From: IMCC26077 sp964418325
GTDB lineage: Bacteria; Actinomycetota; Actinomycetes; Nanopelagicales; Nanopelagicaceae
Length of the DNA: 20,004 bases
Direction of reading: 5' to 3'
Assembly (NCBI GenBank): GCA_964418325.1
Contig: CAYQLC010000025.1
Span: 1-20,004, forward strand
A model generated the notes under the pieces. That model ran no database searches, was not told the origin of the DNA, and was given only the letters and a program-made list of their open reading frames with translations. Position numbers and translations under genes: made by a program. Below are positions 7,883 to 15,271 of this stretch, in pieces; the stretch's first letter is position 1, and the number at the start of each line of letters is the position of its first letter.

Positions 7883-9045
7883 CCGCCGGATACCGAATCA
7901 TCTAGAGCAATTGCGGGAATCTCGTCGGGATCCTCGAGCCAACGATGAGGCAGCGATACTTGTCGAACTCCGGAACTTCTGCCGCGCGGAGCCTCACCAA
8001 TCTCCTGCGGATATGGCTGCTCTTCAATCTGTTCCAGTAACTGGTGCATTTGAGTGAAATCGTCAATCATTCCCAATTGCGAGCGAATTTCACTTCCAAC
8101 GCGAAAGCCTTTTAGATACCAAGCCATATGTTTACGCATATCGCGAGCTGCTCGAAATTCATCCTCGAAATACTCACTTAACAGTTGACCATGACGGACC
8201 ATGATCTCTGCAACTTGTCGGAGCGTAGGTGGCTGCGGCTGCTCTCGCCCCTCAAAGGCCGCGACCAATTCGGCAAAGAGCCATGGTCGACCTAGACAAC
8301 CACGCCCCACAACAACTCCAGCACATCCTGTCTCGTTGACCATCCGTAGCCCATCGCTACCTGACCAGATATCACCATTTCCCAATACCGGTACGCCGTA
8401 AGGTTCGAGCGCTGAAACCAACTCACCGATTGCATCCCAGCGCGCGTTGCCCGAATACATTTGTGCGGCAGTTCGCGCATGGAGCGCGACCCACGAAACT
8501 CCAAGTTCAGCTGCGCTTTTTCCCGCATCAATAAAAGTCTTGTGATCGTCATCGATTCCGATACGCATCTTCACTGTCACGGGAATGTTGAACTCTGCTG
8601 CATTCTTTACCACTGAACCAACAATCTCTTTGAAGAGATTTCGCTTATATGGAAGTGCAGCTCCCCCACCTTTGCGCGTCACCTTGGGTACTGGGCAGCC
8701 AAAATTCATATCGATGTGATCAGCGAGGTTTTCTCGACCAAGCATCTGTACCGCCAAGCCAGCTACGCGTGGATCAACGGCGTATAACTGAATCGAGCGC
8801 GGGAATTCGCCCTTACCCGGAGTGATCATCCGCAACGTCTCTTCATTTCGTTCTATCAGCGCTCGGGCGGTGACCATCTCCGATACAAAAAGTCCAGCCC
8901 CTTGCTCGCGACAGAGCAGACGAAATGCAGCATTGGTAATACCAGCCATCGGAGCGAGCACTACCGGTGGATCAATAGAGATTGCCCCCGATGGAATCGG
9001 AAGCGTGAGCGGCTTTAGCAGCCTAGTAGTCGCGGCGCCAGCCAT
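7879..9045 (-). CDS. dusB: tRNA-dihydrouridine synthase (DusB type)
   Basis: A 388-residue FMN-dependent TIM-barrel enzyme that reduces uridines in the tRNA D-loop. Signatures: LAPMAGITNAAFR (30-42); NFGCPVPKVTRKGGG with catalytic Cys117; VKMRIGID; ALHARTAAQMYSGNARW; LGNGDIWSG; and VVVGRGCLGRPWLF for FMN phosphate binding. A helical C-terminal domain follows, then a basic and acidic tail. The first 31 nt overlap the 3' end of glyS in another frame, and the stop overlaps the next ATG, so translational coupling is likely. No nearer downstream in-frame start is compatible with the conserved N-terminal strand. Naming it DusB rather than another Dus rests on overall motif pattern and length. Confidence 0.93.
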   Translation of the reverse strand: MAGAATTRLLKPLTLPIPSGAISIDPPVVLAPMAGITNAAFRLLCREQGAGLFVSEMVTARALIERNEETLRMITPGKGEFPRSIQLYAVDPRVAGLAVQMLGRENLADHIDMNFGCPVPKVTRKGGGAALPYKRNLFKEIVGSVVKNAAEFNIPVTVKMRIGIDDDHKTFIDAGKSAAELGVSWVALHARTAAQMYSGNARWDAIGELVSALEPYGVPVLGNGDIWSGSDGLRMVNETGCAGVVVGRGCLGRPWLFAELVAAFEGREQPQPPTLRQVAEIMVRHGQLLSEYFEDEFRAARDMRKHMAWYLKGFRVGSEIRSQLGMIDDFTQMHQLLEQIEEQPYPQEIGEAPRGRSSGVRQVSLPHRWLEDPDEIPAIALDDSVSGG

Positions 9046-10394
9046 GATTCAACCTGATCTATTGCGATTCGACTCTGCGCCATCGAATCACGCTCTCGAA
9101 TCGTCACCGCGTGATCATCAAGCGATTCGAAGTCGATAGTGATACAAAATGGCGTGCCAATCTCATCTTGACGTCGATATCGACGGCCGATTGCGCCTGC
9201 ATCATCGAATTCGACATTCCAATTCTTTCGAAGCTGCGCTGCGAGATCGCGCGCCTTTGGTGAGAGATCGGCATTTCGCGAAAGTGGCAGGACTGCAACT
9301 TTCACTGGCGCTAAGCGAGGATCAAGGCGCATTACGGCGCGCTTTTCCATCTCCCCTTTCGCGTTTGGCGCCTCATCTTCGGTGAATGCATCCATCATGA
9401 ATGTCAATGCGCAGCGATCGACACCAGCCGCAGGCTCAATCACATAGGGAGTCCAGCGCTCATTCTTCTCTTGATCAAAATAGCTCAGATCTTTACCTGA
9501 TGAAGCCGAGTGTGCCTTGAGATCAAAATCAGTTCGATTCGCAATACCTTCGAGCTCACCCCATTCGGTGCCAGCAAATTCAAATTTGTACTCGATATCT
9601 GCGGTGCGCTTGGAGTAGTGCGAGAGCTTCTCTTTTGGATGCTCGTAGATTCGAAGTCGGTCTGGGTTAATCCCAAGATCTTTGTACCAAGCAAGGCGGG
9701 TATCTATCCAGTATTGATGCCACTCTTCATCAGTTCCTGGCACTACAAAAAATTCCATCTCCATCTGTTCGAACTCACGCGTTCGAAATATGAAGTTGCC
9801 AGGCGTAATCTCATTTCGAAAAGATTTTCCGATTTGGCCAATACCAAATGGCGGCTTCTTGCGCGAAGTTGTGAGCACTTGATCGAAATTGATGAAAATT
9901 CCTTGCGCAGTCTCCGGGCGCAGATAAGCAAGGCCCGATTCATCTTCAACTGGTCCGAGAAAAGTTTTTAGTAAACCAGAGAATTGCTTAGGAACAGTGA
10001 ACTGACCTTTGTTGCCACATGCTGGGCAATTGACCTCAGTGAGGTCAGCGGGTTTGCGATGATGCTTTGCCTCGAAAGCTTCTTCTAGATGATCGGCGCG
10101 ATAGCGCTTATGGCATGAGGTGCACTCAGTGAGCGGATCAGAGAATGTTGCGACGTGACCAGATGCCTCCCACACTTCACGGGCAAGAATCACACACGAA
10201 TCGATACCAACAACATCTTCACGAGCAGTGACCATCGAACGCCACCACTGTCTCTTCACATTGTTCTTCAGTTCCACTCCGAGTGGACCGTAATCCCACG
10301 AGGCGCGAAGCCCTCCGTAGATCTCGCTCGAGGGGTAAACGAAGCCCCGGCGCTTGGCAAGGCTCACTATGTTCTCTAGACGATCGGCTGCCAT
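9015..10394 (-). CDS. glyS: Glycyl-tRNA synthetase (alpha2, class II)
   Basis: With the start at 10394 the protein has 459 residues, like mycobacterial GlyRS. Class II motifs are clear: SLAKRRGFVYPSSEIYGG and WDYGPLGVELKNNVKRQWW near the N-terminus, LRPETAQGIF, FGIGQIGKSFRNEITP, RTREFEQMEMEFF, GELEGIANRTDFDL, and the anticodon-binding domain with RLAPVKVAVLPLSR and FDDAGAIGRRYRRQDEIGTPFC. Cys91/94 and Cys123/126 form a plausible zinc ribbon that some mycobacterial relatives have lost. GGAGAGG lies 6 nt before ATG 10394 and matches the family N-terminus. An in-frame ATG at 10448, adding 18 residues, sits 7 nt after TACCCT and could be a leaderless start. It heads the run leading to dnaG. Confidence 0.95.
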   Translation of the reverse strand: MAADRLENIVSLAKRRGFVYPSSEIYGGLRASWDYGPLGVELKNNVKRQWWRSMVTAREDVVGIDSCVILAREVWEASGHVATFSDPLTECTSCHKRYRADHLEEAFEAKHHRKPADLTEVNCPACGNKGQFTVPKQFSGLLKTFLGPVEDESGLAYLRPETAQGIFINFDQVLTTSRKKPPFGIGQIGKSFRNEITPGNFIFRTREFEQMEMEFFVVPGTDEEWHQYWIDTRLAWYKDLGINPDRLRIYEHPKEKLSHYSKRTADIEYKFEFAGTEWGELEGIANRTDFDLKAHSASSGKDLSYFDQEKNERWTPYVIEPAAGVDRCALTFMMDAFTEDEAPNAKGEMEKRAVMRLDPRLAPVKVAVLPLSRNADLSPKARDLAAQLRKNWNVEFDDAGAIGRRYRRQDEIGTPFCITIDFESLDDHAVTIRERDSMAQSRIAIDQVESWLAPRLLGC

Positions 10395-10426
10395 GGTCAT
10401 CCTCTCCATCCGGCTGGCTGTCGGCG

Positions 10427-10461
10427 GAGCGCCCCATTCGGCGCTCATATATATAAGGGTA
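10427..10461 (-). promoter_or_regulatory. glyS promoter -10 and 5' hairpin
   Basis: TACCCT at 10461-10456 is a likely -10 for glyS; no clear -35 is seen. Immediately after the predicted transcription start is a perfect 7-bp GC-rich inverted repeat, GAGCGCC with GGCGCTC around a 6-nt loop (10427-10446). The hairpin would lie in the 5' leader if translation begins at 10394, or cover codons 1-7 if it begins at 10448. Confidence 0.45.
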
Positions 10462-10526
10462 CCGGCAGCCCCTGCTGCTAGCGGCAAAATTGCTCATACC
10501 AACCATAAGAGGGGTGAAAAATGTTA

Positions 10527-10561
10527 ATGACAACCATTTTCATTTTTGCTACCCTCTCCCC
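10527..10561 (+). promoter_or_regulatory. ZIP-zur operon promoter with putative Zur box
   Basis: ATGACA (10527-10532), a 17-nt spacer and TACCCT (10550-10555) make a good sigma-70-type promoter. The ATG at 10562 is 6 nt past the -10, so the transcript is probably leaderless. TGACAACCATTTTCA at 10528-10542 matches 13 of the 14 non-central... arms apart from two positions of the actinobacterial Zur palindrome I recall, TGAAAAT-n-ATTTTCA (12 of 14 arm bases). It overlaps the -35 and spacer, where bound Zur-zinc would block RNA polymerase. The regulator gene is the second gene of the operon. Confidence 0.72.
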
Positions 10562-11401
10562 ATGACGCTACCCATCATCCTCGCTGCAATAACTGCCCTC
10601 GCTACCGCGCTCGGTGGCCTACTCGCGCTCAAAGCAAAAGATCGCCTCCACCTGGTTCTCGGCCTTGCCGCCGGCTTACTCCTGGGCTTAGTCGCCTTTG
10701 ATCTCTTACCTGAAGTCTTCGCCCATAGCAGCAACGAGGTTCTTGGTGCACCAGCGGTGTCCATTGCATTAATTGGTGGCTTCCTCACATTGCATCTTTA
10801 TGAGCGCTTCTTTGGTTCCCATGAACCAGCTGAATCTGATTACGGTCACGACCATAAGCACTCAGCGAATGTTGCTGGCGGCCTTGGTGCCGTTGCCATG
10901 GGTGGACATGTATTTCTTGATGGACTGGCGCTCGCCGTTGCCTTCAAAGTAAGCAACCAACTTGGTATTGCTGTCTTCATCGCTCTTTTAGTTCACGCCT
11001 TCAGCGATGGCCTAAACACCGTCTCGCTCCTTATCAAGAGTGGCCATTGGAGTAAGAATGCCAAATGGCTTATTGGTGTAGATACAGTGGCGCGAATTTC
11101 TGGCGCAACCCTTGGTTCCATGGTGGCCTTTAGTGAGGATTTCATCGCTCTTTACCTCGCCGCTTTTGCTGGCATCATCATTTATCTTGCAACGAGCCAT
11201 ATCCTTCCAGAGGCGCATGCAAAACATTCATCACGTTTAACTCTTGCAGCCACAGCTATTGGAGTCGTTGCAATGTGGGCGATGGTCTCGCTCTTGCACA
11301 GTACCCATGCTCATGGCGCTGAAGATCATCACGATGAAACCTCGAAGTCGATTCCCCACGAGGGCGAGCACCACGAGGATGAACCGCACAACCATGAATA
11401 A
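10562..11401 (+). CDS. ZIP-family metal (zinc) transporter
   Basis: A 279-residue ZIP transporter with about eight membrane segments. The metal-site helices are clear: TM4 GGHVFLDGLALAVAF (His116, Asp120) and TM5 LLVHAFSDGLNT (His145, Asp149), plus LPEAHA at 215-220. A His-rich loop (SHEPAESDYGHDHKH) precedes TM4 as in many ZIPs. Unusually, the C-terminal tail after TM8 (about 246-279) holds ten His with many Asp/Glu. Zinc uptake is inferred from the family, the Zur box in its promoter and the co-transcribed Zur gene. The upstream in-frame TTG at 10490 is rejected because it would precede the promoter. The stop overlaps the zur start (ATGAATAA), visible in both copies of the duplicated contig ends. 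Confidence 0.9.
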   Translation: MTLPIILAAITALATALGGLLALKAKDRLHLVLGLAAGLLLGLVAFDLLPEVFAHSSNEVLGAPAVSIALIGGFLTLHLYERFFGSHEPAESDYGHDHKHSANVAGGLGAVAMGGHVFLDGLALAVAFKVSNQLGIAVFIALLVHAFSDGLNTVSLLIKSGHWSKNAKWLIGVDTVARISGATLGSMVAFSEDFIALYLAAFAGIIIYLATSHILPEAHAKHSSRLTLAATAIGVVAMWAMVSLLHSTHAHGAEDHHDETSKSIPHEGEHHEDEPHNHE

Positions 11402-11424
11402 GTCGCAGATCAAGCTGATTTCCA
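11370..11424. repeat. 55-nt contig-end duplicate, left copy
   Basis: Identical base for base to 11525-11579 and immediately adjacent to the run of N. It contains the end of the ZIP gene and the first codons of zur. Most likely it is an unmerged k-mer-length overlap of two contigs rather than a biological repeat. Confidence 0.9.
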
Positions 11425-11524
11425 NNNNNNNNNNNNNNNNNNNNNNNNNNNNNNNNNNNNNNNNNNNNNNNNNNNNNNNNNNNNNNNNNNNNNNNNNNNN
11501 NNNNNNNNNNNNNNNNNNNNNNNN
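11425..11524. other. Scaffold gap of 100 N
   Basis: Exactly 100 unknown bases, a conventional placeholder length. Because both sides carry the same 55 nt, the true distance is probably negative, and the real sequence would be obtained by overlaying the two copies. Confidence 0.95.
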
Positions 11525-11579
11525 ACCACGAGGATGAACCGCACAACCATGAATAAGTCGCAGATCAAGCTGATTTCCA
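11525..11579. repeat. 55-nt contig-end duplicate, right copy
   Basis: Second copy of 11370-11424. It includes 24 nt before the zur ATG that really belong to the ZIP coding sequence, and the first codons of zur. Confidence 0.9.
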
Positions 11580-11914
11580 CTCTTGAGCGGGTCGGCGGAT
11601 TTGCTAGCGCGCAAGAGCTTTATCAGTTGCTGCGCAGAGATGGCGATGGAATAGGTCTCACTACCGTATATCGAGCGCTCCAATCGCTCTTAGATGACAA
11701 GATTGTCGATGTGCTCCGTCGCGAAGATGGCGAGGCGCTCTACCGTCTCTGCGGCACTAGCCACCATCATCATCTGGTCTGTCGCTCGTGCGGATCTACC
11801 GTTGAAATTGAGGGAAGTTCGGTAGAGCGATGGGCCGATGCAGTTGCGAAGGAACATCATTTCCGCGAGGTCGGGCACACGGTCGAATTATTTGGATTAT
11901 GCAGTAAGTGTTAA
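11549..11914 (+). CDS. zur: Fur-family zinc uptake regulator (Zur)
   Basis: A 121-residue Fur-family repressor. The N-terminal winged helix covers about 1-67 (GLTTVYRALQSLLDDKIVDVLRR includes the recognition helix). The dimerisation half holds CGTSHHHHLVCRSCG and ends HTVELFGLCSKC. Cys78/Cys81 with Cys118/Cys121 form the structural zinc site; Cys68 and the His72-75 cluster fit the regulatory zinc site. The LVCRSCG...FGLCSKC pattern is that of Zur (mycobacterial FurB) rather than iron Fur. The start at 11549 overlaps the ZIP stop by 8 nt (ATGAATAA) after a GAGG. The ATG at 11534 would lie within the ZIP coding sequence. Zinc-loaded Zur would repress its own operon through the box at 10528-10542. 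It ends 5 nt from the convergent uppS. Confidence 0.92.
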   Translation: MNKSQIKLISTLERVGGFASAQELYQLLRRDGDGIGLTTVYRALQSLLDDKIVDVLRREDGEALYRLCGTSHHHHLVCRSCGSTVEIEGSSVERWADAVAKEHHFREVGHTVELFGLCSKC

Positions 11915-11919
11915 CTGCC

Positions 11920-12651
11920 TCAAGCCTTTCCGAATCTTCGATCTCGCGCAGCATAAATCTCAATAGCTTTCCAGAGCGTGTCTCGACGAACATCTGGCCA
12001 AAGTACATCTAAGAAAACTAACTCTGCATAGGCAGACTGCCAGAGCAGAAAATTACTTATCCGCTCCTCTCCAGACGAACGTAAGAAGAGATCTACATCA
12101 GAGGGGATATCAAGGTACTGCCCAAATTTTTTCTCCGATAGCTTTTCTGGATCAATCTTCTTTCGCTTGATATCTAGGGCAAGTTCGAGTGCCGCATCGA
12201 CAATCTCTGATCTGCCACCGTAGTTGACACACATGTTCAGCGTAAGAACCTTGTTTTTCGCTGTGAGCGCTTCGGCGCGCTCTAACTCGGAAATCACACT
12301 TGCCCACAATCGGCCCGTCCGTCCAGCCCAGCGTACGCGCACACCCATCTCATGCATCTGATCGAGCCTTCTGCGAATCACATCGCGATTAAATCCCATC
12401 AAGAATTTCACTTCTTCAGGAGAGCGTTTCCAATTCTCAGTAGAGAATGCGAATGCGCTCAACTCTTTGACCCCGATTTGGATTGCGCCCTCGACAACAT
12501 CAAAAAGCGCCTCTTCGCCCGCTTCATGACCAGCGGTTCGTGGTAATCCGCGCGCTTTTGCCCAACGCCCATTGCCATCCATGACGACTGCAACATGGCG
12601 TGGTACTCGCTCTTTCGGAATTTGCGGCATCACCAACTCATGCTCATTCAT
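11920..12651 (-). CDS. uppS: Polyprenyl diphosphate synthase (UppS family)
   Basis: A 243-residue cis-prenyltransferase that extends allylic diphosphates with isopentenyl diphosphate to make the C50/C55 lipid carrier for cell-wall synthesis. Signatures: HVAVVMDGNGRWAKARGLPR with catalytic Asp25, AGHEAG, FSTENWKRSPEEV, LNMCVNYGGRSEI and LFLRSSGEERISNFLLWQSAYAE. Chain length (undecaprenyl or decaprenyl) cannot be read from sequence. It starts 6 nt after the recO stop. The ribosome-binding site is weak, and the ATG seven codons in is an alternative start. recO-uppS adjacency is common in actinobacteria. Confidence 0.95.
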   Translation of the reverse strand: MNEHELVMPQIPKERVPRHVAVVMDGNGRWAKARGLPRTAGHEAGEEALFDVVEGAIQIGVKELSAFAFSTENWKRSPEEVKFLMGFNRDVIRRRLDQMHEMGVRVRWAGRTGRLWASVISELERAEALTAKNKVLTLNMCVNYGGRSEIVDAALELALDIKRKKIDPEKLSEKKFGQYLDIPSDVDLFLRSSGEERISNFLLWQSAYAELVFLDVLWPDVRRDTLWKAIEIYAARDRRFGKA

Positions 12652-12657
12652 TTTCGT

Positions 12658-13389
12658 TCACACTCGCTCAACCAAAGGCAAGCTTCGTAATGAACGTTCC
12701 AGATGAAACTGCAGATATGCCGCAACAATGCCACTTGCTTCACGTTGTGTTTTCATCTCACTCTCATCGGCGCTACTCCACTGCCCGGCAAGGAGCGCGC
12801 CCATCAATGCCAGCGCCTCTGCTGAGACAGTCGCAGAGCCTGATGGGCGACAATCACTACATACGCTTCCACCGCCGGCTAACGAGAAGAAACGATGAGG
12901 CCCTAATTTCTCGCAACGAAAGCAACTCTCCAGAGCTGGCGCATACCCACCAACGGCAAGTGAGCGAAGTAAAAATGCATCGAGAATCAGTGAAGGTGCG
13001 TGCTCGGCCTTTGAAAGGCTACGTAGCGCACCGACAACAAGTAGATACTGTTGCTTGGACGGCTCTTGCTCATTGAGCGTGAACCGTTCTGCAGTTTCGA
13101 GTATTGCCGAGGCAATCGTCCACTTCTGGTAATCGCTAGAAAGCTCATCACCAAAATTCTCCCGTGAGACAGCCTCGGTGATAATGTCAAAAGTCTTGCC
13201 CGTGTGTAATTGCACATCGATAGTGCTCGCTGGTTCTAAGCGCGCACCGAATTTAGATTTGGTGCGGCGCACACCTTTTGCCACTGCTCGGATTCGACCA
13301 TGCTCGCGGGTCAAAAGCGTGATGATTCGATCAGCCTCACCGAGTCGGGAGGTTCGAATCACTACAGCTTCGTCGCGATATAGCCCCAC
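12658..13389 (-). CDS. recO: DNA repair protein RecO
   Basis: A 243-residue RecO, which helps load RecA on gapped DNA with RecR and anneals SSB-coated strands. The N-terminal OB fold is seen in YRDEAVVIRTSRLGEADRIITLLTREHGRIRAVAKGVRR (4-42). A zinc finger is formed by Cys156/159 (SCFRC) and Cys177/180 (VCSDC), with the SLAGGGSVC segment between. The start codon is GTG. TAGCGT (13401-13396) sits 6 nt upstream, so a separate leaderless transcript is possible. Otherwise it lies 22 nt after leuA and is read from there. Confidence 0.93.
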   Translation of the reverse strand: MGLYRDEAVVIRTSRLGEADRIITLLTREHGRIRAVAKGVRRTKSKFGARLEPASTIDVQLHTGKTFDIITEAVSRENFGDELSSDYQKWTIASAILETAERFTLNEQEPSKQQYLLVVGALRSLSKAEHAPSLILDAFLLRSLAVGGYAPALESCFRCEKLGPHRFFSLAGGGSVCSDCRPSGSATVSAEALALMGALLAGQWSSADESEMKTQREASGIVAAYLQFHLERSLRSLPLVERV

Positions 13390-13411
13390 GCCAATACGCT
13401 AACTCACAGAG

Positions 13412-15127
13412 CTAGCGAATAGCGCGATTAATCGCGGAAACGACCGCTTTGAGCGAGGCGGTGGTGGTGTTTGGGTCGATGCCTACCCCCCAGAAAATCT
13501 CACCTTCGATAGCGCACTCGAGGTAGGCAGCTGCGCTGGCATCGCCACCAGCAGAGAGGGCGTGCTCGTAATAGTCGAGAACTTCCACTGCCACACCATG
13601 GCTCTTCATCGCGCTACAGAAAGCGGCGATAGGTCCATTTCCGCTGCCTTGTAGGGAGAATTCTTCTCCTCGGTCAGTGACGGTTGCGGTGATTTTTACA
13701 TCTTCGCCAAGTACCGAACTTGTGGAGAGGCCGCGCAATCTAAAGCGTCCCCACGGTGCGTTTTCAGTAGGTAGATATTCATCTTCAAATACATGCCACA
13801 TCTCATCAGCGGTTACTTCGCCACCTTGTTCATCAGTCTTCGATTGAATTACCTGACTAAATTCGATCTGGAGGCGACGCGGTAGGTCGAGTGAATGTTC
13901 GTTCTTCATTATGTAGGCAACACCGCCCTTGCCCGATTGGCTATTTACCCGAATGACCGCCTCGTAGCTGCGACCGATATCTTTCGGATCGATAGGTAGA
14001 TAAGGAACCGCCCACACCATCTGGTCGATCGTCTTTCCGGAAGCTTGTGCATCTCGTTCTAGGTGCTCAAAGCCTTTCTTGATGGCATCTTGATGAGAAC
14101 CCGAGAATGCGGTGAAGACCAAATCGCCCCCATATGGGTGGCGCTCTGGCACTCGTAATTGGTTGGCATACTCAACGGTGCGGCGTATCTCCGAGATATT
14201 TGAAAAATCAATCATCGGATCGATTCCTTGACTTAATAGATTTAAGCCAAGAGTGACAATGCAGACATTGCCGGTCCGCTCACCATTTCCAAAAAGGGTA
14301 CCTTCAATACGATCGGCTCCAGCCATGTAGCCGAGTTCAGCAGCCGCTACACCTGTCCCTCGATCATTGTGAGGGTGCAAACTCAAGACCACGCTCTCGC
14401 GATAGGCAAGATTACGAGACATCCATTCGATGGAATCGGCATAGATATTGGGCGTTGCCATTTCAACGGTCGCTGGAAGATTGATAATCGTCTTCCATGA
14501 TGGCGAAGGCTTCCAAATATCGTTGACTGCATCACAGACTTCTAGGGCATACTCCAACTCAGTACCGGTATATGACTCAGGTGAATACTCGAAAGATACA
14601 TTGGTGCCCTTCACAGTATCGACAAGCTTGAGGCAATACTCAGCGCCGTCGGTGGCAATCTTTTTGATTCCCGCTTTATCTTGACCGAAGACCACTCGTC
14701 GCTGCAGCGTGGAGGTTGAGTTGTAAAGATGCACTACCGCATGCTTGGCGCCCTTAATTGATTCGAAGGTGCGGTCAATGAGGTGAGTGCGTGCTTGGGT
14801 CAAGACTTGAATCACTACATCATCAGGAATGAGATCTTCCTCGATAATTTTTCGCACAAAATCGAAATCAGTCTGACTGGCACTGGGAAATCCGACTTCA
14901 ATCTCCTTGTACCCCATCTGAACCAGCAATTTGAACATGGCAAGTTTGCGAGGTGGGTCCATCGGATCAATGAGGGCTTGATTGCCATCACGGAGATCCA
15001 CCGAACACCACTGGGGAGCTGTGGTGATCTGTTTAGTCGGCCACGTGCGATCGGGAAGATCGATTGGCGTGAAAGGTTGATAACGATGAATCGGAGATTT
15101 GCTTGGTTGCTGCTGTGGAAAGTTCAT
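13412..15127 (-). CDS. leuA: 2-isopropylmalate synthase
   Basis: A 571-residue enzyme of the long LeuA2 type found in actinobacteria. It condenses acetyl-CoA with 2-ketoisovalerate, the first committed step of leucine synthesis. The catalytic TIM barrel shows SVDLRDGNQALIDPMDP (Arg46, Asp47) and LSLHPHNDRGTG (His251, His253, Asn254), plus GNGERTGNV. The C-terminal region (about 430-571) is the regulatory domain that normally binds leucine for feedback inhibition (RLRGLSTSSV..., LQGSGNGPIAAF). AAGGAG lies 8 nt before the ATG. An unusual leader upstream encodes a Leu-rich peptide and is predicted to control expression. recO and uppS follow. Confidence 0.97.
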   Translation of the reverse strand: MNFPQQQPSKSPIHRYQPFTPIDLPDRTWPTKQITTAPQWCSVDLRDGNQALIDPMDPPRKLAMFKLLVQMGYKEIEVGFPSASQTDFDFVRKIIEEDLIPDDVVIQVLTQARTHLIDRTFESIKGAKHAVVHLYNSTSTLQRRVVFGQDKAGIKKIATDGAEYCLKLVDTVKGTNVSFEYSPESYTGTELEYALEVCDAVNDIWKPSPSWKTIINLPATVEMATPNIYADSIEWMSRNLAYRESVVLSLHPHNDRGTGVAAAELGYMAGADRIEGTLFGNGERTGNVCIVTLGLNLLSQGIDPMIDFSNISEIRRTVEYANQLRVPERHPYGGDLVFTAFSGSHQDAIKKGFEHLERDAQASGKTIDQMVWAVPYLPIDPKDIGRSYEAVIRVNSQSGKGGVAYIMKNEHSLDLPRRLQIEFSQVIQSKTDEQGGEVTADEMWHVFEDEYLPTENAPWGRFRLRGLSTSSVLGEDVKITATVTDRGEEFSLQGSGNGPIAAFCSAMKSHGVAVEVLDYYEHALSAGGDASAAAYLECAIEGEIFWGVGIDPNTTTASLKAVVSAINRAIR

Positions 15128-15135
15128 CTCTGCTG

Positions 15136-15249
15136 CTCCTTGAATTTCGGTGGGAAAGGTTTAAGGCTGGAAATTGCCGGCATGACCTTTACCCGCGAGA
15201 GGGGCTCCGGCTAATTGGCCCCTTCGCGGCAGCTAAGGAGGAGGCTGCC
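15136..15249 (-). promoter_or_regulatory. leuA leader RNA with leucine-responsive structure (putative)
   Basis: Reading the minus strand, three stems can be drawn. Stem 1: GGCAGC (15249-15244) with GCTGCC (15233-15228), whose loop carries the three Leu codons. Stem 2: CCGCGAAGGGGC (15229-15218) with GCCCCT-C-TCGCGG (15205-15193), 12 bp with one bulged C and the leader stop codon in its loop. Stem 3: GGG-T-AAAGGT with ACCTTTCCC (15194 to 15152). Stems 1/2 and 2/3 each share two bases and so compete. CTCCTT in the stem-1 loop (15240-15235) is exactly complementary to the leuA Shine-Dalgarno AAGGAG (15141-15136), allowing a pseudoknot that hides it. No U-run follows any stem, so control of translation is more likely than transcription termination (inference). 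Confidence 0.6.
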
Positions 15250-15264
15250 TTGAGCGATGAACAT
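15211..15264 (-). CDS. Putative leuA leader peptide (17 aa, three consecutive Leu)
   Basis: This very short frame reads MFIAQGSLLLSCREGAN then TAG. Codons 8-10 are CTC CTC CTT. A -10 box TACCCT (15277-15272) lies 7 nt before the ATG, so the peptide would start at the mRNA 5' end without a Shine-Dalgarno sequence. Ribosome stalling at the Leu codons under leucine limitation would open stem 1 and free the leuA ribosome-binding site. The tandem Leu codons, leaderless start, position before leuA and overlap with stems together make a leader peptide much more likely than chance. Translation is not shown directly. Confidence 0.7.
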   Translation of the reverse strand: MFIAQGSLLLSCREGAN

Positions 15265-15271
15265 GGTGGAA

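Noticed and set aside
9510..9971. 153-codon plus-strand open frame
   Set aside because: Wholly antisense to conserved GlyRS catalytic motifs; the translation shows no recognisable domain.
11256..11683. Minus-strand and plus-strand open frames crossing the N-gap
   Set aside because: They exist only because N codons contain no stops; they are antisense or artefactual extensions around an assembly gap.
12600..13076. 158-codon plus-strand open frame
   Set aside because: Antisense to the recO coding sequence and the start of uppS; no domain or ribosome-binding site.
15193..15229. Strong 12-bp stem before leuA as an intrinsic terminator
   Set aside because: It is followed by GTAAAGG rather than a U-run, so it is interpreted as part of a translational switch rather than a terminator.
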